DNA of 64,000 nucleotides from Microthyrium microscopicum (GCA_010405405.1 MU004232.1:763481-827480), one strand, 5' to 3'. Positions 23,340 to 35,640 are shown, counted from the stretch's first letter. Numbers and translations are program-made. Notes: a model not told the origin generated them from the letters alone.

Positions 23340-25387
23340 TCAGCCCAACATTCCCAACAACTTCCCAAAATTGGGCACACCAAAGCCCGTCACGGGGTCC
23401 CAGCCTGCAGTAGCATTCCAATGTGCTCCAGGAATAACACCAGCCTATACGAAAGATTAGCCATTGTATTCACTTCATCCAGATTCAATTGCTGGAAACT
23501 TACACCAACTACGGGGGCACCTGTCTGCGTGTCGTTACCATCACAGCCATTAGCTTGCCCACTTGTAATATCAGTGAATCCCTCCGAAGCATAGAGATAA
23601 ATCAACGGATTCAAGAAACCCAGCGTGGGCTTTCCAGCGCGAAGTCTCGCATCGTTGAGGAGCGCAATGAGACTAGCAGTCATTGGTGAGGCGGCGGAAG
23701 TACCTCCACTAGGGGTAAGAACTCCGCCTTGGAAGACAGAATAGCTACAAAATCATCAGAATTAGGTTCTCAAAATGCAAGGGGTGTAGCCTTACTCTGG
23801 TGTTACGCTGTGTCCAGCTACATCGGGAAAGCCACGACCTGAGAAATTGGCGTAGTTGCCATAGTACTCTTTGGTTTCGTCGCTGACTTGATTGTCCAGA
23901 TATGAAGTGACTGCGTCTTTTTGATACCAGGCTTGTTTGAAGTAGTTGCTGAAGCCACCTGATGAACCGGACCAGGCTATTTCTGGGTCCCAGCTCACAG
24001 TGCCGCCGACTGATGTGACATATGGACATGTTGCCTGGAAGAAGTTAGCATCTGAGTATGCTCATTAGAAGGTTATGATACTTACTGGGAAGATTGGGTT
24101 GAATTGAGGCGTAACGCCATCTAATGCGAGACACGACGCGCCGACACCCTCGTCGCCAGATGAATGCAATACTGAAACGCCCCGAAGACCGAGAAGACCG
24201 ATTAGATTGCAAGTTCTTACAGCATATGACTCCGGAACCGTCTGTTCCTCGTCTCCGTATGAATTGCTGAGAACTTGCGGGAGATCATTATCGTCCTGAT
24301 ACAGATAGAATTCGTAGAACGGAACATATGGTTCGTTCTCATTAGGAGTTCCAGCTGGCTCTACCGGATCCGGAAAGTATGGCGGGCTGCCAGCTGTAAT
24401 ATACTCGGTAATGGGAAGCGGTCCTGCTAAGCCGGTAATGATTTGAACATCCAGATTTGCTTCGCCATCGTCGGCAGTATCTGGTGGTTGAGGCAAGTCT
24501 GTGGCTCCTTCATCTGGGTTGACTAGAACCACGGAGAAGTTTTGACTTGGAATTCCAAACTTCTGCTCAAATAATGCAAGGTCGGAGAAGGAGGCACTTT
24601 CGTTCAGGAATGAGCCGAATGCTATCTTGCTGCCAGAGTTGACGTCGGGGGTATATTGAACATTATACTGTTCTTTCAGGCAATTCGGGGCAAAGATTGC
24701 GTAGGTTTTGTTGTGGTAGAAAAGAGTACCATTGCAGTCAGAAGGCACTTGCCTTGGAGCCAGTAGCTGTCTTGCCAATAGTGTCTTCGCAAGAGGCTTT
24801 ACGCTCGATGCTCGAGCCACATTACGCGCTTGTGCTCGGTTTGCTCTCATTGCCTTTGATTGACCAAAATATGTCGTTGGAGCAATAAGATCAATGTGTT
24901 CAGCAAGATCATCAGGAATGGAATATTCTGTTGTCCGTACTTTCGCAACTCCAGTTGAATCACTATATGTCTTGAACGTCGTCCCAAGGAGCGCATTGGC
25001 GGTCGATACATTGGTTTGGATCCAGATACTGCTGCCTTGCGTCTTGTATGTCTTGACTCCAGAAGATTCGAGCCATGATGTGACAGCTTCGTGACTTTCG
25101 TTACTCGGACCGAAGAGTTCATTTATGGCTGCCAAATCAAGGTGTTGTCCGTATGAAGCAGACCCTGGCGTTGACACTGTTGCAAGCGTCGGTTCCAGCT
25201 GATCTAGATTTTGCAGTGATAGAGCGACTTGTAAGACTAGATTCGCCGAGTCACTTGGCGTGCCTGTGTGAGTCCAGCCGTTGGGTACGTTGGCGATCTT
25301 ATCCAAAGTCACAGCGGCGGATGCTTGAAGGACAAGAAGAGGTATCAAGCTGGCGAGCCGAAGAGTTGCCAGGGTTCCAGGAGCCAT
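23340..25387 (-). CDS. Secreted sedolisin-family serine protease (tripeptidyl-peptidase, S53)
   Basis: Four exons, 25387-24086, 24034-23796, 23744-23504 and 23444-23340, encode 628 residues. Each join restores family sequence: [23 protein letters not shown], and [26 protein letters not shown] signal peptide ([16 protein letters not shown]) and a pro-domain ([18 protein letters not shown]) precede the peptidase. Catalytic residues seen are E309 and D313 in DGEANLDVQ and S530 in SGGTSAASP; the DPVTGFG end belongs to the calcium site. Sedolisins are acid proteases that cut tripeptides from N termini and are secreted for protein feeding or virulence. The catalytic set is intact, so it should be active. 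Confidence 0.95.
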
Positions 25388-26245
25388 GATGGAAGTAGTT
25401 TAAACAAGAACCAGGGGCCAGGTTAGTTTTCAGTTGATTGAAGGTCCTGCTATGTTCCTATGAGTTAAGACAAGCTTTCACGATAGAGGATTATATATCT
25501 TAGTCCTGATCACGTCTGAATCAGGTTGTAGTAAGGTATAATGACGGCAGTCATAGTTGATTGCAAGGTAGTATTGTCATGATACTAGTTCATTGACCGA
25601 AAGTTGAGAGTGGGTATGAGCGACTTCTGAGAGGCAAAGCAAGAGGAATAATAAGAAAGGCAATGGAACCTTGCAATATCCCAGATGCCGTTCCCGCAGC
25701 CAGTAAAGCGGTGGCATCTCTGGAGATCAGACCTCTTTCTGGAAGGTTGCAAGAACCTAAAAATCATCGACTATCAGAAACTGGTCTACTATTGGACAAT
25801 GCAAGTTCACAATCACTGTAGATCAGCAACCGCTTTCCAGGCGACTGGGGAGTGCGGCCGATTGGGTCCCGTTCTGGTAGGTAGATCTTAAATCATAGGT
25901 TACATTTGGTTGCGGAGAGTCCGTTTTCTTCTAGTTCTTTTACATAGATCGGGACTAAACGCAATCCATATGCATAAAACGGTAATGCGATTCACCATAA
26001 GAAAGAGAGATGGAAGATGACGACGAAAGATTTGAGTTAAGCTCGGCGGGTATTGCCACGAGAAATTGGGATTGACGAATCATGGGCATCGAATCCTTCA
26101 GCCTCATAAGCCGCTATACCCCTTTAGAACTATATCACCGACTTCCTTGCTGCGTCGCACGGCACTTGCCGTCGAACCTTACTTCAATTGTTTCCTATGT
26201 TGCTCAAGACACCACGATGTGGAAAAACGATTGATTCTTCTGTTG
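25388..26245. other. Intergenic up to the transposon block
   Basis: About 860 bases holding the protease promoter. No gene supported. A TATA-like tatatatc lies about 105 bases upstream of the protease ATG. Base composition is ordinary, in sharp contrast to the TpA-rich DNA that starts after about 26300. Confidence 0.5.
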
Positions 26246-26255
26246 TATAGTGCTA

Positions 26256-29200
26256 TAGTGCTACAAGAGCTTACTTGTCCCCCCCCCCTAAAATCGTAAA
26301 TTAGCGGATTATGCCGTAATTAGGTGGATCTTTGGGGTAGGATAAGCGTTATAGTGCAAATTTGTAGGGCGCTGCCTAGTTATAGCCTATTAGCAGCCCT
26401 TTAAAACTATCCTTCCTATATACTATATCTTGGTTGCTTTTAAAGCCATGTTAACAACGTGGATAGCAGAAGTGTAGTATTTAATTACTACTTATTCTTT
26501 ACTTTAAGATATCTTAAATAAGTAGTATTCCTACTAGTTAATAGCGTTTAAAGCTCTTTAATAGTAATTATATCTTAATGGAGATAATTAGGCTATAATC
26601 TTAAGTTAGGTTCCTAAAGATATTAAAGCTAAAGTAGGTAGAAGGGTAGTATTTTTACTAGTAGAGTTAAAGATTTAGAGTTAAAAATATTAAATAGCAT
26701 AGAAATATTAGCGTTAAGAGCTATTTTATTAGTAATTAGATCTAATAATAGTAAAGAAGCTAAAGATTTAGTACTAGTAACGCTAATAGAGTACTATTTT
26801 AAAGTTAATAAAGAAGTAAGAATAATAACTATAAGATATCCTATTAATCTAGTCTAAAATTATTAAAATATATCTATTTAATGTTATCTTACCTTTAATA
26901 ATTCCTTAATATCTTCTATATAACTTCTTATTACTATTTTAGTACTAAAACACTTCTTAATACTATAGTTTATACTTGTTAGGTCCTTAGTCCTATTTAA
27001 TTCCTAAATTGCTATATCTTAACGTATACTATAGATAAATATCACGCGCTAGTACCTAAAAAAGCTACTAGATAGTTATTTAAGATTTATATAGATATAG
27101 GTAGAATTTCTTTGCTAAAAACGCCTACGCTAGCCCTAAAGGCTTTAGCTATGTCTTCTTATCTTAGAAATCTAATTCCTATATCTTATACTAAGCCTAC
27201 GCTATTATCTATTTTTTATAGTAGAGTTAATATAAATACTATTATTCTTAATTATTTACTAATATTGCTAGCTTCTTAGGTTTAACTAGATAAGTATTCT
27301 TTATAATAGGATAATAAGACTTAAGATATCTTAGAGTACGCTACTAATAGATTATATCTTTAAGATATTAATATTACTTAACCTCCTCTAGTTAAAGTAA
27401 CCTAAAATATTCCTAACGCTACTTAGGATATTGTTTATAAGTATTAATATAGCCTAGACTACGTCTAAGAGACATATTTACTTAGAACTAGTACTTAAAA
27501 CGCTATAATAGATAGCGCTTAGTATCCTAAGATATTTTTACCTAATTCTAGCGCCTTAGTTCCCTAGATTAATTCTACGCCTTTAGCTTTACTAGCGCCT
27601 AAATTTTTTCCTAAAATTACTATTATTACTAAGATCTAAAAGTAAGGAATAGCTATCGTTAAGAATAAATTTAACTATCTTCGTTAGAGTTTAGTTATAG
27701 CCTTTAAAAAGGCTTAGAAATAGCTTAATTTACGCTTAAAAGAGTAAGGAACGATATATAGTTTAACTATCTTAATATAGACATTTTTAAAGTAATAGAT
27801 AAAGAGAGGAACTAAAGATCTTTAATATAGCTTTAGTATTAATATAGGCTTAGTTAATAGAGAGCTTAATAGTATTCTTACTCTAATTTAGCGCTAAATT
27901 ACTTGCTAGTACTAGTCTAATTTCTATAATAATTCTTAATACGTTAGTAATCTTAAATAGGAGATTTTGTTTACTATTACTAAGCTAGAACGTCCTTCTT
28001 TAGCATTAGTAATAGTAATAGAGATATTAGAGTAGGTAGATCTACGCTATAAAGAATAGTAACGGCGTATTAATTTTGCTTCTTAATTTATACTATTAGT
28101 AGATAAGTATCTTTATATAAAGAAGAAATATCTAAATAACTTTAACGAAGAGTATTATTATAAAGATTCTTACAATAAATATATCTTCCTTAACGCTAAA
28201 GATATAAATAATTAGGCTTAAGCACTAGTAAAGGGTAAATATATTATTAAAATACTACTTAATATTATAATAATGAACCTATTAGAAAGCACTACTATTT
28301 AAAGAGCTTACTATTAATATTAAATAATAATAGCATTAAATTCTACTTTGCAATCTATTTATATTAATATTTATTATAATTAAGAGAGCTTGAACTTACT
28401 TAGTAAGGCCTCTAGTAGGATCTAGAGTAGCTAGAGCTAGTATATACGCTCTAGCTCTTTACTACATCGTGGTAGATTAGCTATAGCTTTAGGTTCAATC
28501 CCTAAGTTACTATTAGTCTAAAAATACTATCTAGAAGATAAATTTAATATATTTAATAGCTAGTATAATATTAATTTAGGTTTTTAATAGCGTTTAGTAT
28601 TTTTAGTAATTATTAAGGCTCTTTAGGATAGAGGATATTATTTAGGCTATGCAGTAAGTAAAGATTATGCTTAGTTTAAGTATCTTTTAGTAGGGGTTAT
28701 AATATAGAATTTTAATAACATAATTAAACTTTATAAGGAATTTATTGCTAATTTTCGTTAGTACTATATATATTAGATTTCTCTTCTTAATAATACTAGT
28801 TCTAAGTTAAGCAAGTAAGATTTATAGTAGTAGTAGTTTAATATTAAAATCTTGTTATAGTATAAAGAAGTTAGGATTAGAAGTAATAATTAAAGCTATT
28901 TCCTAGATATTTCTATATAACCCTAGGCCTTAAGGGATTTTAGCGTTCTTTATAATATAATTACTATATTAAATATACCCTTTAGCTTACTTCCTACTAG
29001 GTACTTCTTTACCTAAAACTTTAATTCTAATATCTAAAAACTACTTAAAAGATAGAGAATTCTTATATATATACTACTAGCAGTTATTTATCTTTAACTA
29101 GGCCTTTAAATTACTAAAAAACTCTTTAATAGGATTAAAATCTAGGTAGTATAGTAATAAGAATTCTAATTATACTCCCATAGTCCTAAATATCTTGTAG

Positions 29201-30249
29201 ACCTCTTTGCTATAATGAAAGAACGTATTATTTATAATAATAACACTTTAAAGAAGAGAATAAGGCTAATAGACATCTAGAAGCTTATTCTTATACTATT
29301 AGGCAAAGCTATTATTATCGTTATTAGCTTCGTAGATATCTACTAATAAGATGCTATTAACGCTATATACTAGTAGGATATTATACTATTTAGTAGTATT
29401 ATTAATATTCTTTAATTTCTACTTATTAGGCGCTAAGAAGCTTCTAACATTAGGCTTAATACCTAATTTACTCTACCCTCTTATTCTTAAGACGCTAGTG
29501 ATCCTATATTTTGCTTTATTAACGAAAATAAGCTATTTAGAAGTATATTTTAACATATAGATATAGTATTTATAATAGGCTTTAGTAGAGCGCTAGGCGG
29601 CAATAACCTTTAACTACGAGATATAAGAACGTATCCATTAGTATTACTTTATTACTAACCTTCTTTTTAGTATAATTATGCCTATTTAGGACTTAAGATA
29701 TAAGTTATTAACTTACTACTAGTCTAAATATATTAATAATAAACTTACGCATCTTAAATTATATTAAATTAGGTTAATAAAGTAGATATTTAAATAATGC
29801 GACCTATATATTATAATCTAATACTAGAAGAGGGCCTAAATATAGCTTTATAAGATTAAACGAGCTCTTAATCTTTAGTATTTAACGCTAGTATTTTATA
29901 GTATTCTTATAGCATCTAATAGCTCTAGCAATAGATATCTTGTAGTAGCTAAGCTTAATTATATCTTGTACCTATTTTTAGTAGTAGTTATTAAGTTTAT
30001 ATAGTATATTAAAGACTCGTTCGTTATAGTATTAAAATACTAAAAATTAAGATATTTAGTAAAGATTTAGCTTTAGGACAGATAATATTATAATTTAGGA
30101 AGATAATAGAGTTAGTAAGATTGATCTAAGGGGCTACGCCGCTAAATTTATATACTAACGCACTCTTTAGATCTTTTTACCCTTCAATTACGCCCTAAAG
30201 CGCCATTTTATAATTTAGGGAGGGGGACAAGTAAGCTCTTGTAGCACTG
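26256..30249 (-). mobile_element. Tc1/mariner-superfamily DNA transposon, RIP-degraded, nested in the MITE
   Basis: The left end TAGTGCTACAAGAGCTTACT plus TGTCCCCC matches the inverted right end CAGTGCTACAAGAGCTTACT plus TGTCCCCC with one difference, the first base. Looser similarity continues inward for some tens of bases. TA flanks at 26254-26255 and 30250-30251 are its target duplication. The 3994-bp body is TpA-rich and poor in CpA and TpG, with stops in every frame. On the minus strand near 29101-29148 a frame reads YLDFNPIKEFFSNLKA, matching the DxNPIEEFF motif of DDE_3 transposases. The element is immobile as it stands. About 2.5 kb on its left side has no assigned content. Confidence 0.85.
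29095..29640 (-). pseudogene. DDE_3 transposase remnant
   Basis: Minus-strand pieces, in broken frames, resemble the catalytic half of Tc1/mariner transposases: a middle part with stops where tryptophan codons are expected, and the final PYSPDxNPIEEFF-type block (YLDFNPIKEFFSNLKA at 29101-29148). Stops at TAG/TAA in place of TGG or CAA/CAG codons fit C-to-T mutation by RIP. The N-terminal DNA-binding part presumably lies at 29640-30150 but I could not read it. Confidence 0.65.
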
Positions 30250-30680
30250 TATTGGGATTAAGGTGCCCCCCCCCCTAAAAATATAAGGTGTCGAATTGCT
30301 GCTTAATTAGAGGGCGCCCAAAGCAAAGCATAGACAACTTTCAAAGCCCACCCTTTGCATTCTCTTTCTTCTTTCTTTAAGATATCGTCTCTTAAAGTCG
30401 TAATCCTTTTATATAATTATAATTATGCTAACTTAAAGGAAGCTTTATAGTAACTCTAAATTATCTTTTTCTCTATCTTATTATAAGTTTTGACGACTTA
30501 TATTATTAAGTAAAGAAAGTAGTTTCTAGGAAGGATAGTTTAAAGGGGCTACTTTGTACACTTTATGGGGTACTTCATAAAATGCCGCTAAGTAAAGGCG
30601 CTCACTTTTAGCCAATTAGACCTATGAATTCCTATTCTATATTTTTAGGGGGGGGGCACCTCAATCCCAATAGCACTGTA

Positions 30681-30996
30681 TGGCGTGAGGTAACATTTTC
30701 AGGGGGTTTCCCGTGAACAAAGCCAACACTTTCATTCCCGGCAAACCCGGCAAACGATGCCTTGGCTGCTTATATGGTGGGGCATCATGATCGAACGACG
30801 ATTTTTCGACGGTAAAGTCGTTGACTGTACTGGCGGTTTTAAGTGATGTCAAGCTTCACCTGTAACGTGAAGTCTGAAGCAGATTGCGAAGCGTCTTGAA
30901 CTCTCTCATCAAGCCAGATCGGACATTCATCAGAACACAGTCTCAAGAGTCAAAGGTATAAACCCGAAATATCCAAGGCCATCAAGACACATCAAA
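30681..30996. other. Flank right of the transposon, possible disrupted coding remnant
   Basis: A minus-strand frame starting with ATG at 30852 reads RHRLPGLPGMKVLALF and GNPLKMLPHAIQ up to the insertion site. Joining the two flanks across the transposon keeps it open for about 14 more codons, then a stop follows. It may be the 5' end of a gene hit by the insertion, or chance. The right end is the promoter of the NmrA-like gene. Confidence 0.3.
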
Positions 30997-32034
30997 ATGC
31001 TCATCCTCATCGTCGGAATCACAGGTAACATCGATAAACATCTAGCATCGCCGGCCTCGCAGCAGGCCATCAAATCCGCGGCCTCGCCCGGAACCCTTCC
31101 AAGCTGCCAGAGTCCATATCTTCGCAGCTCGAGTCATTCACTCAAAACTCCTCGTTTTACGACATCGCAGCTCTAGACGCAGGTTGCCACGGCGTGGATG
31201 CGGTAATATGTGCCTACTCCGCTGCGTCAGAACTAGCACTTGATGGCCAACTATACCTACTTCGAGCTGCAGAGCGCGCAGGCGTCAAGCGATTTCATGT
31301 GGCAAGCTGGAATTTGAACTGGAGTAAGCAGCCACTGGGTCTTCTGAAGACATATGATTCATATATCAGCTTTATGACCCAAGCGCGACTGTCTTCGTCT
31401 ATTAAACCGCTTTATGCGTTCATCGGGATCCTTGGACAGACGTTCTTTGCTGTTCCTGGGGCCGGGGCTCTGGAAGGTGATAAGGCGCTTTGGCAGCGGT
31501 TGGGTGGGGAGAAGAGAAGGATTAATGTTATTGGAACTGGAGAGGAGAAGATTGATGTTGCCACGGAGGCTGATGCGGCGGCTTTTTCTATTGGGTTGGT
31601 ACGTTATTCATATTCAGCATGTCAGAGCAGCATATGTGATGCTGCTATGCGTGGGCTCATTTCTGATGACAATTTCTAGGGTAGCAGCGAAAAGGCCGAG
31701 GATGGGGGATGTTTCGAGTTTCATAGTGACCGCTTCACTCTCAGGGAATTAAAAGAATGCTACGACGTGCCAAGGGAATCGAAGTAGAGTGGAACGAAAC
31801 GCCTCTCAAGTTGGATTATGTTACAGGGCTTGTGGATCAGATGCGTTCAGATGCAATCTCTAACGATCAAGTACGAGAGAGATACCGAGCCTACATCGGC
31901 TTGGTATATGTCAAGTACATGCTCAATGGCGAGATGAAGATGAATCTGAGCAAGCTTGATAACTGCTTGTTTTCCGAGATAGCTGCCAAAAGACAGACGC
32001 TCGAGCTGTATGTTACCAACAGCCCGGATGTTTG
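30997..32034 (+). pseudogene. NmrA-like NAD(P)-binding gene, apparently frameshifted
   Basis: The start MLILIVGITGN and the later AGLAAGHQIRGLARNPSKL, GVDAVICAYSA, AERAGVKRFHVASWN and GTGEEKIDVATEADAA match the NmrA/isoflavone-reductase-like Rossmann family. A normal intron follows IGL (31599-31679, GTACGT...TTTCTAG). Two problems remain. Near 31045 the frame changes by one base inside the nucleotide-binding loop (an unusual 41-bp intron would restore frame but delete the conserved helix). Near 31755-31790 a second frame change separates ELKECYDVPR from AKGIEVEWNETPLKLDYV. The C-terminal part is otherwise open to 32034. It is best called a recent pseudogene beside the transposon. Sequence errors cannot be excluded. 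Confidence 0.65.
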
Positions 32035-32117
32035 ACAATAAGCAGATCAAATAATCGAAAGCTTTACTTGAGCCTTGCCTCACCTTTCTCTTGGCGCACA
32101 CTTCTAATGCAATCCTT

Positions 32118-33801
32118 TCACAACTTTCTCAAAATCTTGGTACTCAACATCAATCTCATGGATGCAACAAGCCCAGCAGCACCAAGCGCAAGCGACCCAG
32201 CATAGAACATAGCAGGTCGATAAGCCTGAAGTCCACTCGCCTCTCCGCCATACGCTTCAAGAATATAGCCCGCAATTGGCGCCCCCTATTCCATCCAAAT
32301 AAGTACAGAACTCAATTTGCCTGGTTACGTTGATATGACACTCACCATAAGATACCCTCCCGCCCATCCAGTAACGATCATACCCATGGCAACAGACACT
32401 CTTGCGGATCCAAAAGTATTACCAACCACAGTTGGCATACAAGAAAAGAAGCCACCATTTCCAGCACCATTGATGACCACGAATGCAGCGAGTGGAGCCA
32501 ATGTTGTAGAAGCAGGCCATAGAGCCAGCATGCTTATGGCAGTCATTAGAAAAGAGATGATTAGTGTGTTAAGAGGGCCAAGTCGGTCACATAGGAAGCC
32601 AGAGATGATTCGTCCCAGAGCAGAAGAAAAGTTGAATCCAGCTAAGAGCGCCGCTCCAGTGCTTGACGATAGACCGATTGCTTTACTATAAAGAGGCAGA
32701 AAGAAAGGTGGGACGAATAATGGAAATGTTCCTACAACACCCGCTGCGAAGATCAGTACGAATGTCGGGTTTTTGAATAGGCGCCTGTGGTATCGCGGTA
32801 TTAGTCGAAAATGTGTTGCGCGATTTGTATCCGAACACTTACCACTCGATCAACTTCGATGCTTGAATTGGTGTGCGATCTTTGACCAACCAAGCTGCTG
32901 GAAGTCCAGTAACTAGTGTCGCAATCCCGAGAAATCGATATGCCCACGCTGGTCCAAAGCTATTGATCAACTTGTCCAGGCTGAGGCTGATCACGGCTCC
33001 CCCGAGTCCACCGCCCGCAAAAACTACTCCAGTAGCGAGACCGCGTTTTCGGCTAAAGTACTGTGCTGGAGCTACCGCAGTTGTCTTTGATATGTTAATA
33101 CCAAACACCTCGCAAGCGATGTATGTTCATACCGCAAAGCATAAACTATCCCATCAAGCATTAGATTTAGCAAGCAAGTGATGCAGTTGTTATGTTTCAC
33201 TGACCTAGTTCCTAAACCCGAAAGCACTCCATTGGTGATAAACAAACCCGCAATGCTCTGCGTAGCAAAACTGCTGAGTATTGATGATAGACCCAGCGTA
33301 GTGATGCCCAAAAGTGCAGCTCGTCTGGACCCAAGCCTGCTCCTAAGACGAGCATTTGCTATTCCGAAGACACTAACAAGGACATTGGAAAGTGAACCTA
33401 CGAAGGAAAGTGTTGAGGCAGGGCCTAATTGATCTTTAACCAGAGCGGCTTGGATGACTCCCCAGCTATATGTCGTGCCTACGAACTGGAATTTTGTCAG
33501 TATAAGCTCATGATATCTTGAGATTTGCCAGTTAGCCCCAAAGTCCATAACATTCACGATGTAGACGATGTTTCATACTGAGTATACTTGGGGTACCTCG
33601 ACTTACCCACCAGCTCATAACAGCACAGGCGAAAATGACGACCCATCCGTAGCCACCGTCAGGAACACCGCTGTCTGCTAGACGAGAAGCTTCGAGGACC
33701 GGGTCAGTGTCTGATTCAGAGCCAACCCGAACATCTCGTTGAGTGAGATGACTATGAGAGTGACGTTGAAGCTCTATGCCAGTGGAAGTGGTGGAAGACA
33801 T
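32118..33801 (-). CDS. MFS transporter, monocarboxylate-transporter-like
   Basis: Five exons: 33801-33607, 33485-about 33201, 33108-32843, 32784-32346 and 32285-32118. The protein starts MSSTTSTGIELQRHSHS and has the family block VPDGGYGWVVIFACAVMSWW, then FVGTTYSWGV, RLGSRRAAL, FSRKRGLATGVVFAGGGLGG, LFKNPTFVLIFAAGVVGTF, LGRIISGFLCDRLG and GGYLMGAPIAGYILEAYGG. This is the 12-helix MCT pattern of fungal MFS proteins, plasma-membrane carriers for monocarboxylates or related acids. Exon 2/3 is the weak point: the natural GTCAGT donor gives a frame mismatch, while a poorer GTGAAA donor at 33200 keeps frame. The last few bases of that exon, and perhaps gene integrity, are therefore uncertain. It is convergent with the NmrA-like pseudogene. 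Confidence 0.8.
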
Positions 33802-35640
33802 TTTCACAATTAGAAGGATCCAGAGAGATAGATGACCAAGCCAAATACAAAAGCCGAATCACCGGCTAATCAGAAATCCAATTCAAACTCTCATATACCA
33901 GGTAAGTTCTGGAGGTTGTCTAAATCCACAAAATGTACAGAAAAACTCACTGCAAAGAGTAGGGCGTATGGAGTGTGAGCTGGAGCTCTGGGGCATCCCA
34001 GCTTCACAAGCTACTTGAAAGTCATCGTCCAATTTTTCAGGGCGAATCATACACATTAGAGGATTTTGCGGAGAATTCAAACAACTAAAATCAAAAACTT
34101 GAGATGAAACAGTTTATGGGTATATGGAAATTAGATGGCTAGAGTGAGCCGTGAAGAAGTTAGACTCCTTAGCAGCAACTAGGATATATACATGGAACGA
34201 GCATTTTTTTCTTGCCTAGCTTGGATTTAAAGAATTCACTTCTTGCCGTAAGTTTCAATCTAAATCCGTCGCGCGAGTAGCCGCGCTAACCCAATTCAGT
34301 TTTACCAGAAGTCACCGTACATCCAGCTACTATGGCACTATTTAATCTTTGGAACACCCACGGGTCAATCCCGTCACATCTTTTTTTTGATCATGCCATT
34401 TTTAATTGTCAAACCTATCAAGACATCGTAAGACTTATATCTCTGTCTTCTGTTTCTTTTTTGGCTGTACAAAACGTGTATTTGACGTTAGGCCATGTTC
34501 CTTTTGACACAACCTCCACTCGTCTTGTAAGAGTCATCTTCATACCCTATGTACCGGGCAAAAAGATAATCAACATACGAAGCAAAATCTTGTAAATGGC
34601 GGGCAAAAGCGAGCGCTTCGATTCTGCCTTGCGAAGCTGAGGGATGTCATACGATGTGGAGGCTGAGTGAGTAGTGCTACCGTCGAACTCAATTATGTTT
34701 CCGAAGATTTTGATATTTCAAACCTAATCTTAACTTGAGACCTTACCTACTATGGTAGCTACTTGATTAATACAAGTACCTGTTTCCAAACAAGGCTGTA
34801 TATCACTAGACCCGGGAGATGGACTAGAAATTGATAGTCATATGAAGCGTACCACGAAGTAATTTGGGAAGCTTGGAGTTTTACCGTTAATGAAGAACCA
34901 AAGTTCTGTGCACCGTCTTATGTATAAATACCAGTTGGCCCCAGTCCTGTGTCTTTTCTTCTAACAAGGATCGTGTCTGTATCAACGATGAAAAGCATGT
35001 CAATAGTCAATGATGAAAACCGAAAGATCAAATACGCTGAAGCTTCGAGTTAGCGCCAGCAACAGAAGTGATTGTCACCAAGATCAATTCGTGAAAACTG
35101 AGACTCCACACGCTTTTACATATTGAATAGCTCGACTAGCAGTTAACGCTTGAACAGAGTGAACGACACTCTCCCATATATACAATACTCCCGTCAACTC
35201 TGATGGCTGCCCCCGAGGTTTCCAAGTAAAAGGTGCTATATTTCCTAAGGTATTTGATGGCTTATTCAAGTTGGCAAAAACTTCTCATCCCCTTGTAAAG
35301 AAAAATAGGTACCTATTGTCTTATAGCTTTCTGACATTCTTCTCCACATGCTGACTTTGATGGCTTCGATAATGACGTTGGCTTAGGTTTGCTTTTGTTG
35401 TCCCTCAATACCGACCTATTCCTATAAGGTCGGGCTTTGAGCTAATGGAGGAACAATTCGGAGTAACAGAGCTGCTTCTTGGGCAATCAAGACTGTATAG
35501 TCCTGAATATTCTCGTCACAGCCTCGAATATGTTTGAAGACAAGTATATCCCGAGGTCGCCGATTTCCTTTCCCTATCCATTTATCCTATTTTATTGTAT
35601 ACTAAGGTCTAGGATCAGGCAAAACCCATTGGATTTGTGC
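33802..35640. other. Intergenic, no supported gene
   Basis: About 1.8 kb between the MFS gene start and the HET gene stop. It is moderately AT-rich, but without the CpA loss seen in the transposon block. Open frames are short and lack splice or domain support. Confidence 0.5.

Larger units (their letters stand above)
26248..30678. mobile_element. MITE-like DNA element split by a second transposon
   Basis: The right terminus read inward (from 30678) is CAGTGCTATTGGGATTGAGG followed by TGCC, a run of C and TAAAAATATA. The matching left terminus is split: TAGTGC at 26248-26253, TA, then TTGGGATTAAGGTGCC from 30252. TA dinucleotides at 26246-26247 and 30679-30680 form the target-site duplication. 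Without the inserted element and one TA copy it is about 435 bp, too short for a transposase, so it is a nonautonomous element. The TA target site, the CAGT start and the run of C recall Tc1/mariner-pogo (Fot1-like) ends, but no protein supports the assignment. Confidence 0.85.

Noticed and set aside
29351-29560. Plus-strand ORF of 69 codons inside the transposon
   Set aside because: Antisense to the transposase remnant in RIP-mutated DNA.
26300-30230. LTR retroelement as the source of the AT-rich block
   Set aside because: Ends are inverted repeats with TA duplications and a DDE_3 motif, which indicate a DNA transposon; no LTR seen.
34332-34595. Plus-strand ORF of 87 codons
   Set aside because: Low-complexity, no domain or splice evidence; treated as intergenic.
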